Below, one piece after another: positions 23,396 through 33,194 of a stretch of 58,275 nt of DNA. Each line of letters begins with the position of its first letter. The stretch's first letter is position 1. The notes beneath the pieces were generated by a model. It saw only the letters and a list, made by a program, of their open reading frames with translations. It had not been told where the DNA came from and made no database searches. The stretch is from NCBI GenBank assembly GCA_002429385.1, contig DIZL01000026.1, positions 1-58,275 of the forward strand, read 5' to 3'. Position numbers and translations under genes: made by a program. This DNA is from Prolixibacteraceae bacterium UBA6029. Lineage in GTDB: Bacteria; Bacteroidota; Bacteroidia; Bacteroidales; Prolixibacteraceae.

Positions 23396-25318
23396 ATGAA
23401 AAAGATAATCTTATTTTTGATGCTCATTCCCCTGGGATGGTTTTCGTCGCAGGCAACTATTAAGCTGCCGAGGTTAATCAGCGATGGCATGGTTTTGCAG
23501 CGCGATGCGAAAGTAAAGCTTTGGGGATGGGCTTCGGCGAATGAAAAAGTTACACTTACCTTCAGGAATAAGAAATACAGCGCCAGGGCCGATCAGTCGG
23601 GCAAATGGCTGATCCTGCTTCCTGCACAAAAGGCAGGCGGACCTTATGAGATGGTTTTTAAGGGACAGAATGAGCTTAAGGTAAGCAATGTTCTATTCGG
23701 CGATGTGTGGGTGTGTTCGGGACAATCGAACATGGTGTTGCCCATTGAACGGGTGAAGGAGCGGTATCCCAATGAGGTTGCCAATGCCAATTATCCTGAG
23801 ATACGGAACTTTTTTATCCCTACCCTTACCAATCTGAAGGGGCCTGCAGAGGATCTTCCAACAGGGAACTGGAAATCAGCCAATCCGAAGGATGTATTGA
23901 GTTTTGGGGCTGTGTCTTATTTCTTCGCCAAAAAGATCTACGAGAAATATCATGTGCCTATCGGGCTGATCAATTCGAGTGTAGGCGGTACGCCTATCGA
24001 AGCGTGGATCAGTGAACAGGGGTACAAGGAGTTTCCGGAGCAGCAGTCCATTATCAAGAGGAATCAGCGCACGGCGTATATTGATTCGCTGATGAGCACA
24101 AGGCCTAAGCCGGTTCAAAAGGAGCTTGCTGATAAAGGCATGATCGATAGTCCAAAATGGTATGAACCTTCATATGTACCAAAAGGATGGCATACGATTA
24201 ATGTGCCTGGTTACTGGGAAGACCAGGGGGTGAAAAACCTGGATGGGGTGGTCTGGTATCGTAAGGATGTGGAAGTTCCAGCTGCCATGCTTGACTTTCC
24301 GGTGAAGCTTATGCTGGGGCGGATTGTTGATGCTGACTTTGTATATGTAAACGGGCAAATGATGGGTACTACGGCTTACCAGTATCCGCCCAGGCGCTAT
24401 GAAATACCTGCGGGAGTGCTGAAGACTGGGAAGAATAGCATCGTCGTGAGGGTGATCAATAGTTCAGGAAAGGGGGGATTTGTACCCGACAAGCCGTATT
24501 TCCTGTCTGCCAACGGTCAGGAGATTGATTTAAAAGGAACATGGATGTATAAAGTGGGTGAGGTATATGAACCGCATGCAAATACTGACTTTGCATTTTC
24601 AGCACAAAATCAGCCTACGGCCTTGTATAACGCGATGATCGGACCACTGCTCAATCAAACCATCAAGGGTTTTATCTGGTACCAGGGAGAAACGAATGCC
24701 GATCATTACAAGGCATACCGCAAGCTGATGCCTGCTTTGATCAATGACTGGCGCAACCGCTGGGGACAGGGGCCATTGCCTTTCCTCTATGTGCAGTTGG
24801 CCAATTTTATGGAAATGAATTACCTGCCAGAAGAGAGCAGTTGGGCGGGTTTAAGGGAAGCACAGCTTCAGGCTTTATCGATACCCAATACGGCTATGGC
24901 CGTTGCCATCGACTTGGGCGAATGGAATGACATTCATCCTTTAAACAAGAAGGATTTGGGTGAACGCTTGGCTTTATGCGCCTTTAATCTGGCATACGGC
25001 GAGAAGGGACTTGAATATATGGGACCCATTTACCAGTCAAGCAAAACAGAAGGGAACAAGATAACAGTTACCTTTAGACATACGGGCAACGGACTGATCG
25101 CAAACGACGGAGAGCCTTTGTCGCGTTTCGAGATTGCAGGGGCAGACCGTAAATTTGTGTGGGCTACTGCAAAGATTGAGGGAAACAGTGTGAATGTGTG
25201 GAATGATAAGATAACCGAACCCAAATATGTACGCTATGCCTGGTCGGATAATCCGGTTGGGGCCAATCTATATAACAAGGAAGGATTACCGGCATCGCCT
25301 TTCAGGACGGGGGAGTAG
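23396..25318 (+). CDS. Sialate O-acetylesterase (SASA) family carbohydrate esterase
   Basis: About 640-aa secreted esterase that removes acetyl groups from sugars; the family includes 9-O-acetyl sialate esterases and acetyl-xylan or pectin esterases. I start at ATG 23396 (MKKIILFLMLIPLGWFSSQA, a signal peptide) rather than the GTG nine bases upstream. The catalytic Ser is in VWVCSGQSNM near residue 110, GGTPIEAWIS gives the oxyanion region, IWYQGETNA is block III and EWNDIHPLNK carries the Asp/His pair near residue 510. Residues about 225-380 (VVWYRKDVEVP, DFVYVNGQMMGTT) form an inserted GH2-type sugar-binding jelly roll. Located next to a CE15-like esterase. Confidence 0.88.
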   Translation: MKKIILFLMLIPLGWFSSQATIKLPRLISDGMVLQRDAKVKLWGWASANEKVTLTFRNKKYSARADQSGKWLILLPAQKAGGPYEMVFKGQNELKVSNVLFGDVWVCSGQSNMVLPIERVKERYPNEVANANYPEIRNFFIPTLTNLKGPAEDLPTGNWKSANPKDVLSFGAVSYFFAKKIYEKYHVPIGLINSSVGGTPIEAWISEQGYKEFPEQQSIIKRNQRTAYIDSLMSTRPKPVQKELADKGMIDSPKWYEPSYVPKGWHTINVPGYWEDQGVKNLDGVVWYRKDVEVPAAMLDFPVKLMLGRIVDADFVYVNGQMMGTTAYQYPPRRYEIPAGVLKTGKNSIVVRVINSSGKGGFVPDKPYFLSANGQEIDLKGTWMYKVGEVYEPHANTDFAFSAQNQPTALYNAMIGPLLNQTIKGFIWYQGETNADHYKAYRKLMPALINDWRNRWGQGPLPFLYVQLANFMEMNYLPEESSWAGLREAQLQALSIPNTAMAVAIDLGEWNDIHPLNKKDLGERLALCAFNLAYGEKGLEYMGPIYQSSKTEGNKITVTFRHTGNGLIANDGEPLSRFEIAGADRKFVWATAKIEGNSVNVWNDKITEPKYVRYAWSDNPVGANLYNKEGLPASPFRTGE

Positions 25319-25450
25319 GAGCAGGGAGCAGGGAGCAGGGAGCAAGGAGAAGGGGAGAAACGGAGAACGGAGAATGGACAACAGAAACAAAAACCAAACG
25401 ACAGAACTCAAACAACAATTACAACAATAGACAACAATTACAACTCTATA
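25311..25450 (+). repeat. GAGCAGGG tandem repeat and A/C-rich low-complexity tract
   Basis: Three to four copies of an 8-bp GAGCAGGG unit begin at the stop codon of the esterase gene (25319-25350). They are followed by A/C-rich sequence in which ACAACAATTACAAC occurs twice (about 25409-25445). The tract separates the two esterase genes and contains no gene. Confidence 0.7.
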
Positions 25451-25464
25451 AACCAATCAATCCA

Positions 25465-27012
25465 ATGAAGCAAATTCTATTTTTAGTATTTGTCGTATGT
25501 TTTGTGCATATGGCAAGGGCGCAGGAGGCAAAGATCGACAGCAGCAAGTATCCACGCATCGTAACGTTTAACGCCCAGCAGGATCATGATAACATGATGC
25601 AGCAACTGGGCGTTAAGGAACTGCGTCCGGGTCCCAGTGGTAATGATGCGGACGCCAATCATGCCAATACTGATGAATCGCTGGCCAATCCCTGTCCACA
25701 GTTACCTGATCTGCTTACCACCAAGAGCGGCAAGAAAGTAACCAATGACGATATGTGGTGGAAACAGCGCCGCCCCGAGTTGGTGGAAGACCTGGAACGG
25801 GAAGTTTACGGACGTCTTCCTAAAAAGATACCAGCTGTTACCTGGACGGTAAAAGTCACGGATAAGGAATTTGTGGGTTGGACACCGGTAATTGCCAAAC
25901 AATTAATCGGGCATGTTGATAACAGTGAATATCCATTGATCAACGTGGATATCAATATGATGCTGGTGGTGCCAACCAATGTAAAGGGTCCCGTTCCTGT
26001 GCTTATGATGTTTGGAAGACCCTCGTTTCCTTCACCTGCACAGCCTTCGCAGGAAGACATGGATAAGCTGAATACTGCCTTTAAAGAGATGATGATCAAG
26101 AGCAACCCGGATATGAAGGCCATCTTTGAGCGCTATCCGGCTTATCTGCCTGTAACACGATTGGCTGGCCCCAATTTCTTTGCTCCTAAACCTGAAGGCG
26201 ATCCTTCACCAACGGAACAATTGCTGGCAGCAGGCTGGGGCTATGTCACGATTGACACGGGCAGCATACAGGCCGATAACGGCGCAGGCATTACCAGGGG
26301 AATCATTGGACTGGTCAATAAGGGACAGGTTCGCAAACCGGAAGACTGGGGCGCTCTCAGAGCATGGGCCTGGGGGGCAGCACGCGGATTGGATTACCTG
26401 GAAACAGATGCTTTGGTGGATGCCAAAAAAGTGGGTATTGAGGGTGTGTCTCGTTATGGTAAAGCGGCATTGGTCACCCTGGCCTTTGAGCCGCGTTTTG
26501 CTGTGGGGCTGATTGGTTCATCAGGTAAAGGGGGCGCTACGCTCCATCGCCGTAACTTTGGTGAAGCAGTTGAAAGCCTTACCGGGGGAGAATATTACTG
26601 GATGGCAGGAAACTACATCAAATACGGAGCTTCGAAAGCCAGCTTCGGGAGTAAGACCGGATGTGATTTGCCCGTTGACTCACACGATATGATTGCCCTT
26701 TGTGCGCCGAGACTGACCTTTGTCAGTTATGGCATTCCTGAAAAGGGAGATGCCAAATGGCTGGATCATCAGGGCAGTTATATGGCAGCCATTGCGGGAG
26801 GTACGGTGTTTAAATTATTGGGAGTGAAAGATCTTGGTGTTTCCAATGATTATTTAACCGAGAAAATGCCCCCTTACAATACGGGTTTACTGGAAGGGGA
26901 GCTTGCCTGGCGTCAGCATGACGGCGGGCACACCGATGCACCAAACTTTAAGTATTTTATCCCCTGGGCCAGTAAGTTATTGAAGTATGACAAAATACCT
27001 ACACGGAGATAA
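25465..27012 (+). CDS. CE15-like glucuronoyl esterase / acetylxylan esterase
   Basis: 515-aa secreted alpha/beta hydrolase, most like family CE15 4-O-methylglucuronoyl methylesterases, which cut lignin-glucuronoxylan ester bonds. Signal peptide ILFLVFVVCFVHMARAQ. The nucleophile motif is GIEGVSRYGKAAL near residue 330 (family pattern GxSRxG), followed by SSGKGGATLHRRNFGE; the catalytic His is in WRQHDGGHTDAPN near residue 485, and VDSHDMIALCAPR is the usual segment that precedes it. A strong terminator follows. Together with the upstream SASA esterase it suggests hemicellulose or pectin side-chain removal. Confidence 0.85.
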   Translation: MKQILFLVFVVCFVHMARAQEAKIDSSKYPRIVTFNAQQDHDNMMQQLGVKELRPGPSGNDADANHANTDESLANPCPQLPDLLTTKSGKKVTNDDMWWKQRRPELVEDLEREVYGRLPKKIPAVTWTVKVTDKEFVGWTPVIAKQLIGHVDNSEYPLINVDINMMLVVPTNVKGPVPVLMMFGRPSFPSPAQPSQEDMDKLNTAFKEMMIKSNPDMKAIFERYPAYLPVTRLAGPNFFAPKPEGDPSPTEQLLAAGWGYVTIDTGSIQADNGAGITRGIIGLVNKGQVRKPEDWGALRAWAWGAARGLDYLETDALVDAKKVGIEGVSRYGKAALVTLAFEPRFAVGLIGSSGKGGATLHRRNFGEAVESLTGGEYYWMAGNYIKYGASKASFGSKTGCDLPVDSHDMIALCAPRLTFVSYGIPEKGDAKWLDHQGSYMAAIAGGTVFKLLGVKDLGVSNDYLTEKMPPYNTGLLEGELAWRQHDGGHTDAPNFKYFIPWASKLLKYDKIPTRR

Positions 27013-27043
27013 AAGATATTGATTATTTCACCTTAGAAAACAT

Positions 27044-27096
27044 CCACAAAAAAAGAGAGTTACGGTTAATTGCTATAACTCTCTTTTTTTGTTGTG
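27044..27096. terminator. Bidirectional-type terminator after the CE15-like gene
   Basis: CCACAAAAAAAGAGAGTTA pairs with TAACTCTCTTTTTTTGTTGTGG around a 13-nt loop, giving a T-run on both strands. Confidence 0.9.
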
Positions 27097-27188
27097 GTAT
27101 GGATAATGATATGCCGAGCTACATACTAATGTATGAGTGATTGACTTGAATTTATAAAATTATGTTTTTAATAAAGGAGTTTATTTAT

Positions 27189-27196
27189 TAACTTTG
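27189..27196 (+). promoter_or_regulatory. Promoter -7 box of the T9SS cargo gene
   Basis: TAACTTTG, exact TAnnTTTG, 39 bp before the ATG at 27235, with a T-rich GTTTTTAAT about 20 bp further upstream. Confidence 0.6.
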
Positions 27197-27234
27197 ATGA
27201 TTAAGCCAAACAAATCAATTCATATCTAAACACC

Positions 27235-28167
27235 ATGAAAGTCCTTGCAGCAACTTCTTTATTTCTATTGTTAATTGGTTCAGTTTATGGACAAGGAATA
27301 ATAGTTCCGCATGGCCATCTGATTTTAAAGGATAGCCTGGCAGTCTATCCTTTAAATTCATGGATAACGATTCCAGAATCAAATACTGCATGGGAGATTG
27401 GAATCCCTTATAAATCGGGAATGAATGATACGTATGATGGATTTCCCGCTCTTGTGACAGGACTTGAAAATAATTATCCGTTAAATTCAAGCGATTATTT
27501 TGAAGTGAAAATTCCTTACATGTATATCTGGGGTGAAGGTATCCTTTCATTTTGGCACAAATATGATACCGATTCTTTAAAGGATGGAGGCCTCATCGAA
27601 TTAAGCCGGGATGGTGGTCATACCTGGGCGAATCTTGTGAATTCGAAGTTTGGGATAAGTTGTATTTATAATGGGTTATATTCATCCAAAGATACTATAG
27701 ATGGCGGTATTCCGGCTTTTACCGGCAAGTCTGATTCATGGCAGAAGGTTGAATTGTATTGGTGGTGGATGGCACTGACACATACGAAGAGTGCAGGTTC
27801 ATCTGATGGAATTATTTTGAGGTTTAAGTTTATAAGTGGAGCTAATTCAAAACAAAAGGGTGGTTGGGAAATCAGTCATTTTGAGTTTAATGGTTATGAT
27901 GTTTCCGGAGGAATGGATTATTTTTCAAACAAGAGAATATTGGTTTCGCCTAATCCTGCAAATGACCAGATAAAAATAAGCATATCTGATTTTAACAGCA
28001 ATCTGATATTCAGATTATACAATCAAAATGGAAGTAAGTTATTGGATATTCCACTTACAATGAATTCAACAACTATAAGCATTAAAAACTTTGCAAATGG
28101 GTTATATATTTATACAATTGCTCAGGATAAAGTATTGATTAAGACCGGTCAGATTGTGAAAGAATAG
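27235..28167 (+). CDS. Secreted protein with type IX secretion C-terminal sorting domain
   Basis: 310-aa protein with a signal peptide (LAATSLFLLLIGSVYG) and, from about residue 235, a classical type A CTD: VSPNPANDQIKISI, FRLYNQNGSKLLDI, ISIKNFANGLYIYTI and a final basic strand. Such domains send proteins through the type IX system to the surface. The middle part contains LSRDGGHTWANL, a bacterial-neuraminidase-repeat or jelly-roll-like segment, but the catalytic or binding role is unknown. It is AT-richer than the neighbouring esterase genes. Confidence 0.83.
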   Translation: MKVLAATSLFLLLIGSVYGQGIIVPHGHLILKDSLAVYPLNSWITIPESNTAWEIGIPYKSGMNDTYDGFPALVTGLENNYPLNSSDYFEVKIPYMYIWGEGILSFWHKYDTDSLKDGGLIELSRDGGHTWANLVNSKFGISCIYNGLYSSKDTIDGGIPAFTGKSDSWQKVELYWWWMALTHTKSAGSSDGIILRFKFISGANSKQKGGWEISHFEFNGYDVSGGMDYFSNKRILVSPNPANDQIKISISDFNSNLIFRLYNQNGSKLLDIPLTMNSTTISIKNFANGLYIYTIAQDKVLIKTGQIVKE

Positions 28168-28197
28168 AAGGGGATCACACCTAAATGGAGGAAATTG

Positions 28198-28350
28198 TCT
28201 ACTCAGCGGGTGACTCAGAATCACACAAAGCAAAACATATCCTCTGAGCGCAAAATTCACAATTATCTTGTTTCGTAGTGCTTTTGTATTTACATTTATG
28301 AAATAAATGTCGAATGTGGGTTTCCTAACATAACTTGAGTAGACTACCCG
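28198..28350. repeat. Dispersed intergenic element, copy B
   Basis: Contains ACTCAGCGGGTGACT (28201-28215), the 33-bp core (28228-28260) 28/33 identical to 4693-4725, and the hairpin ACATTTATGAAATAAATGT (about 28292-28310). The 9-bp inverted pair GTCTACTCA (28198-28206) / TGAGTAGAC (about 28336-28344) brackets it. No gene is present in the 28168-28567 gap. Confidence 0.8.
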
Positions 28351-28567
28351 TACAATGAGACCTGAAGCCTGTTTTTATATGTCAGAATATATATGTGAAT
28401 ATCATTTTGTGTATTGGTTATTAATGAAGTCTCCATTACTTTTGATTCATATTGTTATATCAGTCAAAAACAGTTAAACGAATGTATTTTAGATGGATGT
28501 GGAGTATTTTAAACATTGATCCAACTTTAACAGATTGTTATACAGAGATAGATAAACCTATAAACCT

Positions 28568-31500
28568 ATGAAAAACATTGTGGAATACTCTTTAAAGATC
28601 GCTTTTGTTTGTTTTCTGATCTTCACCATCACTTTTAGCACCCAGGCTCAAAAGCAATTGAGCAGCACTGATTTTAAAAGCCCTCCCAGTGGGGTAAAAG
28701 TACATACCTGGTGGCACTGGCTGGACGGGAACATTACCAAAGAAGGAATTACCAAGGACCTTGAGGCCATGCATGAGCAGGGAATCGTTCGCGCAACCAT
28801 ACTGAATGTTGGCTTGTTTGGAGAAAAGGACTTTGGCGTCAAGAAGGTGAATTTCAATACCCCGGAGTGGTTTGAAATGTTTCAGTGGGCTTTAAAGGAA
28901 GCAAACCGCCTGGGAATAACCATCGGTGCCCATAATTGCGATGGCTGGAGTACCAGCGGGGGCCCATGGATAACACCCGAGATATCGATGAAACAATATG
29001 TATGGACAAAAACCATTGTAAATGCATCGCAGCAGGGAATCCTAAAATTGAAGCAACCCTATGCCAATCGAAATTTTTATAAGGATGAGGTAGTTGTCGC
29101 GGTTAAAAGCACCGGTCCATTGAATTCTTTTCAACGGACAGCACCGGTTGCAGTATTAAACGATACTAAAGGCGCTGATTTTATTTCAGATGGATGCCCC
29201 TCAAGCGGGGTAACTGTTGCCAAAGGGGACAAAATAACCTTCAAGTTTAAGGATGCGTACACCGCTGAAAAAATAATGATTTTGCCCCGCGTAACCTTTA
29301 TGTGGGCCAATCCGGGAGAGTCTACCTCAACTTACAGTATATCTTCCTCCGATGATGGGATCAGCTATACTAAAATCACTGAATTTACCATTAAGGGTTT
29401 AAATAAGATGGCTTCCGTTTCGTTTGAGAAAACTACCGCCAAATTCTTCCGGTTAGCTTTAATTGAAACCACTCACATGGATGGCTGGATACCACTCACT
29501 ATTGCTGAATGTGAACTTTTGCCCAAGAGTGAAAAACCCCTGTATACTTCGGAGATTGAATATCTATCCGAAAAGACAGGCAATGTAAAAGCGGGAAGTG
29601 AAAGCAATTTTTATAGTCCATTCGTTCCTTTAGTCCAAAATAATGCAAAAGAAGTCATTGATATTAGCTCAAAGATGAGCACTGACGGAACCCTGAACTG
29701 GAAGCCCAAAGAAGGAGACTGGACGGTTATCCGTTTTGGCTATACCACTACCGGGGCGGTCAATTCACCTGCCACTGCCAGCGGAACAGGTCTGGAGTGT
29801 GATAAAATGGACACGGTAGCCTTAAATCTACATTTTAACAGCTTCCCGTTAAAACTGATTGAAAAGGCAGGTTCGTTTGCCGGAAATACCTTTAAGTTTA
29901 TGCTGATCGACAGTTGGGAAGCCGGTTACCAGAACTGGACAGGCCATATGATGAAGGAATTTGAAAAACGCAGGGGATATGCCCTGACCTCATATATTCC
30001 TGTGCTTTGTGGTGAAAGTTCAGGAAGCCCTGAAGTTGATGAAGCGGTATTGTTCGATTTCCGTAAAACCATTGCCGATCTGGTAGAAAATAATTATTAC
30101 AAACACTTCGGTGAACTCCTTCATAGGCATAAGATCGAATTTGATGCAGAGGTCATTTATGGGAATGAGAATTATCCCCCTCTGGATATCCTCAAGACTA
30201 CACAATATGTTGATTTACCCATGTTTGAATTCTGGTCGTCAACTGATGATCAAAGGAATCTAAGCTATACTCCCGCAACAGGCGTCGAATTAAATATGCC
30301 TTCCTGTGCCGCCATTGGTTACGACAAACCCGTCATGGCTTCAGAAGCTTACACCGGTATGGCGCATTACAGCGAAACTCCCGCAGGGCTGAAACCTTTC
30401 GGAGACAAGGCCTTTTGTGCAGGTATCAATCAAATGATCCTGCATAGCTATGTGCATCAGCCAACAGATAACAAGCCTGGCATGACCCTGGGACAGTTTG
30501 GCTCACATTTTAACCGGAACAACAGTACCTGGCCCTTTATTTCCGGATGGCTTACTTACCAGTCGCGCATTCAGGATGTCCTGCAACAGGGTGTTGCCAG
30601 TCATGATGTATTATACTATCTTGGTGATCAATTGCCCCAGTATCTGTCGTATAACCAATCGAACAATCTGCCTTTTGGCTACATGTTTAACTCCTGTAAT
30701 CTGGATATTCTAAAGAACAGGATCAAGGTTACTGACCGCAAAATGATCTTAAACGGGAAAGTGGCCTATTCCCTGTTAAGCCTGTCTCCTCATGCAACTT
30801 TAAACCTGGAGACCTTAAATCGTATTGAAGAACTGGTAAAAGAGGGTGTCATCGTATTTGCTCCAAGACCACTGCAGATGTTATCCTTAAGTGACATCAA
30901 AAACAATAAAAAGGCCTTTACTGACCTCGTGGACAAACTGTGGGGGAAAATCGATGGCAAATCCATAACTTCAAATAGCTATGGAAAAGGAAAGATTTAT
31001 TGGGGCGTACCAATAGCTGAAGTTTTGAAAGCCGAAAACATCCTTCCTGATGTTTCTACTCAACAGGATGATACCAAAAACCTGATGTTTATTCATAAAA
31101 AGGTAGATGGTAACGATGTTTACTTTGTAATGAATCAACAAAACCGGATGATTCAACGGGAAATATCATTCCGTGTTACCGAAAAGACCCCTGAACTTTG
31201 GGATCCTGAAAATGGAAATACCATTAAGCCTGCGATCTATACGACCAATGAAAACTACACCACCTTACCGGTTAATCTGAAGCCTTATCAATCCTTGCTC
31301 TTTGTATTTAAAAACGAAAAACCGGTACAGTTTATTCAAAGTGTCAGACAGAATGGAATTCAGCTGTTTCCTGCTAAAGATCCTACCAAAGCACAGGCTG
31401 TTCCATCTATTGTCCGGGAGAATAATTCATTTGTAGCTTTGTCAAAAACAGAAGGTGAATTTGAATTGACCACTAACCTAAAGAAAAACTATACCTTAAA

Positions 31501-32026
31501 GTCCGCAAAGGAAAAGGAGTTTACGCTGAACGATTATTCAGGTACGATTACTTTTGAACCAGGATATTCAGCCATCATACAGCCTGTTGAGTTTACAAAA
31601 CTATCGTGGTTAAGCGAATCAGAGAATCCTGACGTTAAGTATTTTTCAGGCACCGCTAAATATATACTTTCATTTACCTTTCCCGTCGATCAACTCCAAC
31701 CAGCAGATTCAGTCTTACTCGACTTGGGTGAATTTGAATCCATGGCAGGTATTAAATTAAACGGTACAAACCTGGGACGTATCTGGAAACCGGGAACACT
31801 TATACCCGTCAAGGGAGTTTTGAAGGCCAATAACATACTGGAAGTATCTGTTGCCAGTATTTACCGGAACCGCTTTATCGGTGATTTTATACAATACGGA
31901 AAAGTTCAGAATCTGTGGACCTCATCTCCCATTACTGATTTTCTGAACAAGGATCTTCCTTTAAAACCTTCCGGGTTAAAGGGACCTATGAGAATTGTTG
32001 CAATCAGCAAACAGATACTTAAATAA
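28568..32026 (+). CDS. GH106-like alpha-L-rhamnosidase
   Basis: 1152-aa secreted glycoside hydrolase resembling family GH106. Signal peptide IAFVCFLIFTITFSTQAQ. The N-terminal catalytic barrel begins PSGVKVHTWWHWLDGNITKE and includes IGAHNCDGWSTSGGPWI; a galactose-binding-like module lies around residues 190-320 (SDDGISYTKITEF, ATAKFFRLALIE type strands). Acidic residues typical of the active-site region occur in LIDSWEAGYQNW, FDAEVIYGNENYPP and MASEAYTGMAHYSE. The C-terminus (LDLGEFESMAGIKLNGTNLG, then WKPGTLIPV) is a GH2-type jelly roll. It would release L-rhamnose from pectin (RG-I/RG-II) type chains. Starts 401 bp after the T9SS gene. Confidence 0.82.
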   Translation: MKNIVEYSLKIAFVCFLIFTITFSTQAQKQLSSTDFKSPPSGVKVHTWWHWLDGNITKEGITKDLEAMHEQGIVRATILNVGLFGEKDFGVKKVNFNTPEWFEMFQWALKEANRLGITIGAHNCDGWSTSGGPWITPEISMKQYVWTKTIVNASQQGILKLKQPYANRNFYKDEVVVAVKSTGPLNSFQRTAPVAVLNDTKGADFISDGCPSSGVTVAKGDKITFKFKDAYTAEKIMILPRVTFMWANPGESTSTYSISSSDDGISYTKITEFTIKGLNKMASVSFEKTTAKFFRLALIETTHMDGWIPLTIAECELLPKSEKPLYTSEIEYLSEKTGNVKAGSESNFYSPFVPLVQNNAKEVIDISSKMSTDGTLNWKPKEGDWTVIRFGYTTTGAVNSPATASGTGLECDKMDTVALNLHFNSFPLKLIEKAGSFAGNTFKFMLIDSWEAGYQNWTGHMMKEFEKRRGYALTSYIPVLCGESSGSPEVDEAVLFDFRKTIADLVENNYYKHFGELLHRHKIEFDAEVIYGNENYPPLDILKTTQYVDLPMFEFWSSTDDQRNLSYTPATGVELNMPSCAAIGYDKPVMASEAYTGMAHYSETPAGLKPFGDKAFCAGINQMILHSYVHQPTDNKPGMTLGQFGSHFNRNNSTWPFISGWLTYQSRIQDVLQQGVASHDVLYYLGDQLPQYLSYNQSNNLPFGYMFNSCNLDILKNRIKVTDRKMILNGKVAYSLLSLSPHATLNLETLNRIEELVKEGVIVFAPRPLQMLSLSDIKNNKKAFTDLVDKLWGKIDGKSITSNSYGKGKIYWGVPIAEVLKAENILPDVSTQQDDTKNLMFIHKKVDGNDVYFVMNQQNRMIQREISFRVTEKTPELWDPENGNTIKPAIYTTNENYTTLPVNLKPYQSLLFVFKNEKPVQFIQSVRQNGIQLFPAKDPTKAQAVPSIVRENNSFVALSKTEGEFELTTNLKKNYTLKSAKEKEFTLNDYSGTITFEPGYSAIIQPVEFTKLSWLSESENPDVKYFSGTAKYILSFTFPVDQLQPADSVLLDLGEFESMAGIKLNGTNLGRIWKPGTLIPVKGVLKANNILEVSVASIYRNRFIGDFIQYGKVQNLWTSSPITDFLNKDLPLKPSGLKGPMRIVAISKQILK

Positions 32027-32106
32027 AAGACAGGAAAGAGTCATTACTTGTCCGATACAGGTGGGGCCTTTAAGGAAAGGGAAAGAGCAAAAAGGAAAGT
32101 ATTCTC

Positions 32107-32826
32107 ATGAACAGTCAAATTAAAAATCGTATTACTATGATGAACAAACAAAAAACCAGTAAAGCAGGACTTTGGAAGATGGCGATCATTCTTCCCCTGC
32201 TGGCCTTGCTGCTCCTTTTTTGCGGCAGAAAAGGCAACAATGCACCAATTGTTCAGGGCAAACAATTTAATCGGCTGGATACAACTATTTCCGGGAAAAG
32301 ATTGATTGTGATGGATACTACCCAATATGACCCATCTTTCATTAAAGAATTGAAAGAGGATCATGTCGGATATGAAACATTAACAGTGAAGGAAGATAGT
32401 TTTATCATTAGAAATCAGTTTAAAAATTCGAGAAGAGATACAGTTGTTATGTCCAAATACACTATTCCGACGAATCTGGAGCTAAACAAGGAAATTGTTT
32501 TTACGACAAAGAATAAAGATAAATCCTATACCTTAATCTTAAAACGGACGAATTATACCAACATCGAATATCAACTTAAAAATGAAAGAGAAACAATTAA
32601 ATCAGGGATAGCCAAACTTCAAAGCTCATTTCATTTTGGAGATGAAATGGATTTTGATGAAAATGGCAAAGAAATAGCTTCCAAACAATACTTAAATTTA
32701 GATTCAGATTTAGACTGGGCTTCAATTGAAGTAGAAATTCACCATGCCCGAATTGCTTCAATAACCTATTGTGTCGACCCTATAGCAAAAAAATTTGTAA
32801 CCCTGTCACATCTTTTAAGAGAATAA
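32107..32826 (+). CDS. Hypothetical membrane-anchored protein resembling a BlaR1/M56 tail
   Basis: 239-aa product. Its start (NSQIKNRITMMNKQKTSKAG then WKMAIILPLLALLLLFCG) closely resembles the segment that follows the metallopeptidase domain in Bacteroidota BlaR1 (M56) proteins, including the KxRIxMMNK motif and the helix ending in a Cys. The M56 catalytic domain is missing; the frame upstream is interrupted by a TAA at 32071-32073. The rest (LELNKEIVFTTKNKDKSYTL, HHARIASITYCVDPIAKKFV) is strand-rich and unrecognised. It could be a decayed gene or a free-standing lipoprotein. Confidence 0.55.
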   Translation: MNSQIKNRITMMNKQKTSKAGLWKMAIILPLLALLLLFCGRKGNNAPIVQGKQFNRLDTTISGKRLIVMDTTQYDPSFIKELKEDHVGYETLTVKEDSFIIRNQFKNSRRDTVVMSKYTIPTNLELNKEIVFTTKNKDKSYTLILKRTNYTNIEYQLKNERETIKSGIAKLQSSFHFGDEMDFDENGKEIASKQYLNLDSDLDWASIEVEIHHARIASITYCVDPIAKKFVTLSHLLRE

Positions 32827-32828
32827 AA

Positions 32829-32868
32829 AAAGCTGCCGGCTTTGGTGCGTCTCCATTGCCGGTAGCTA
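32829..32868. terminator. Hairpin after the BlaR1-tail-like gene
   Basis: AGCTGCCGGC (32831-32840) pairs with GCCGGTAGCT (32858-32867), one mismatch. The A-run lies on the 5' side of the plus strand, so a T-run exists only for minus-strand transcription. Confidence 0.45.
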
Positions 32869-33194
32869 TCATCATTGTCAAATGAGTTGTATTGCTACAA
32901 CACTACAAAGTTAAAAATAATTCAGGACTGTAGAATTCATATCATTTGAATTTAAGAGAATGCTCTTATGTGGGAAGAGTTATCAAGCCAACCCATTCTA
33001 ACCGATTTGCAATGATCGGTTTGCAGGCATAAAGAATTCCAGTTTTCCAGATTGAAGCTAATCAAAATTCTTCCGTTTCCATTCCTATCCTTTATGTTGG
33101 GATCAGGTGCATATTCCCGTTTGCGGACCTAAACGGCAGTTCTCTCTCCTGATCAGGGGGTGTAACGTTCAGGGATTGCCTTTCCTTCTTGACT

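Noticed and set aside
25311..25450. Possible coding extension of the SASA gene through the GAGCAGGG repeat
   Set aside because: The frame stops at 25316-25318, and the 8-bp repeats and A/C-rich tract have no protein-like pattern.
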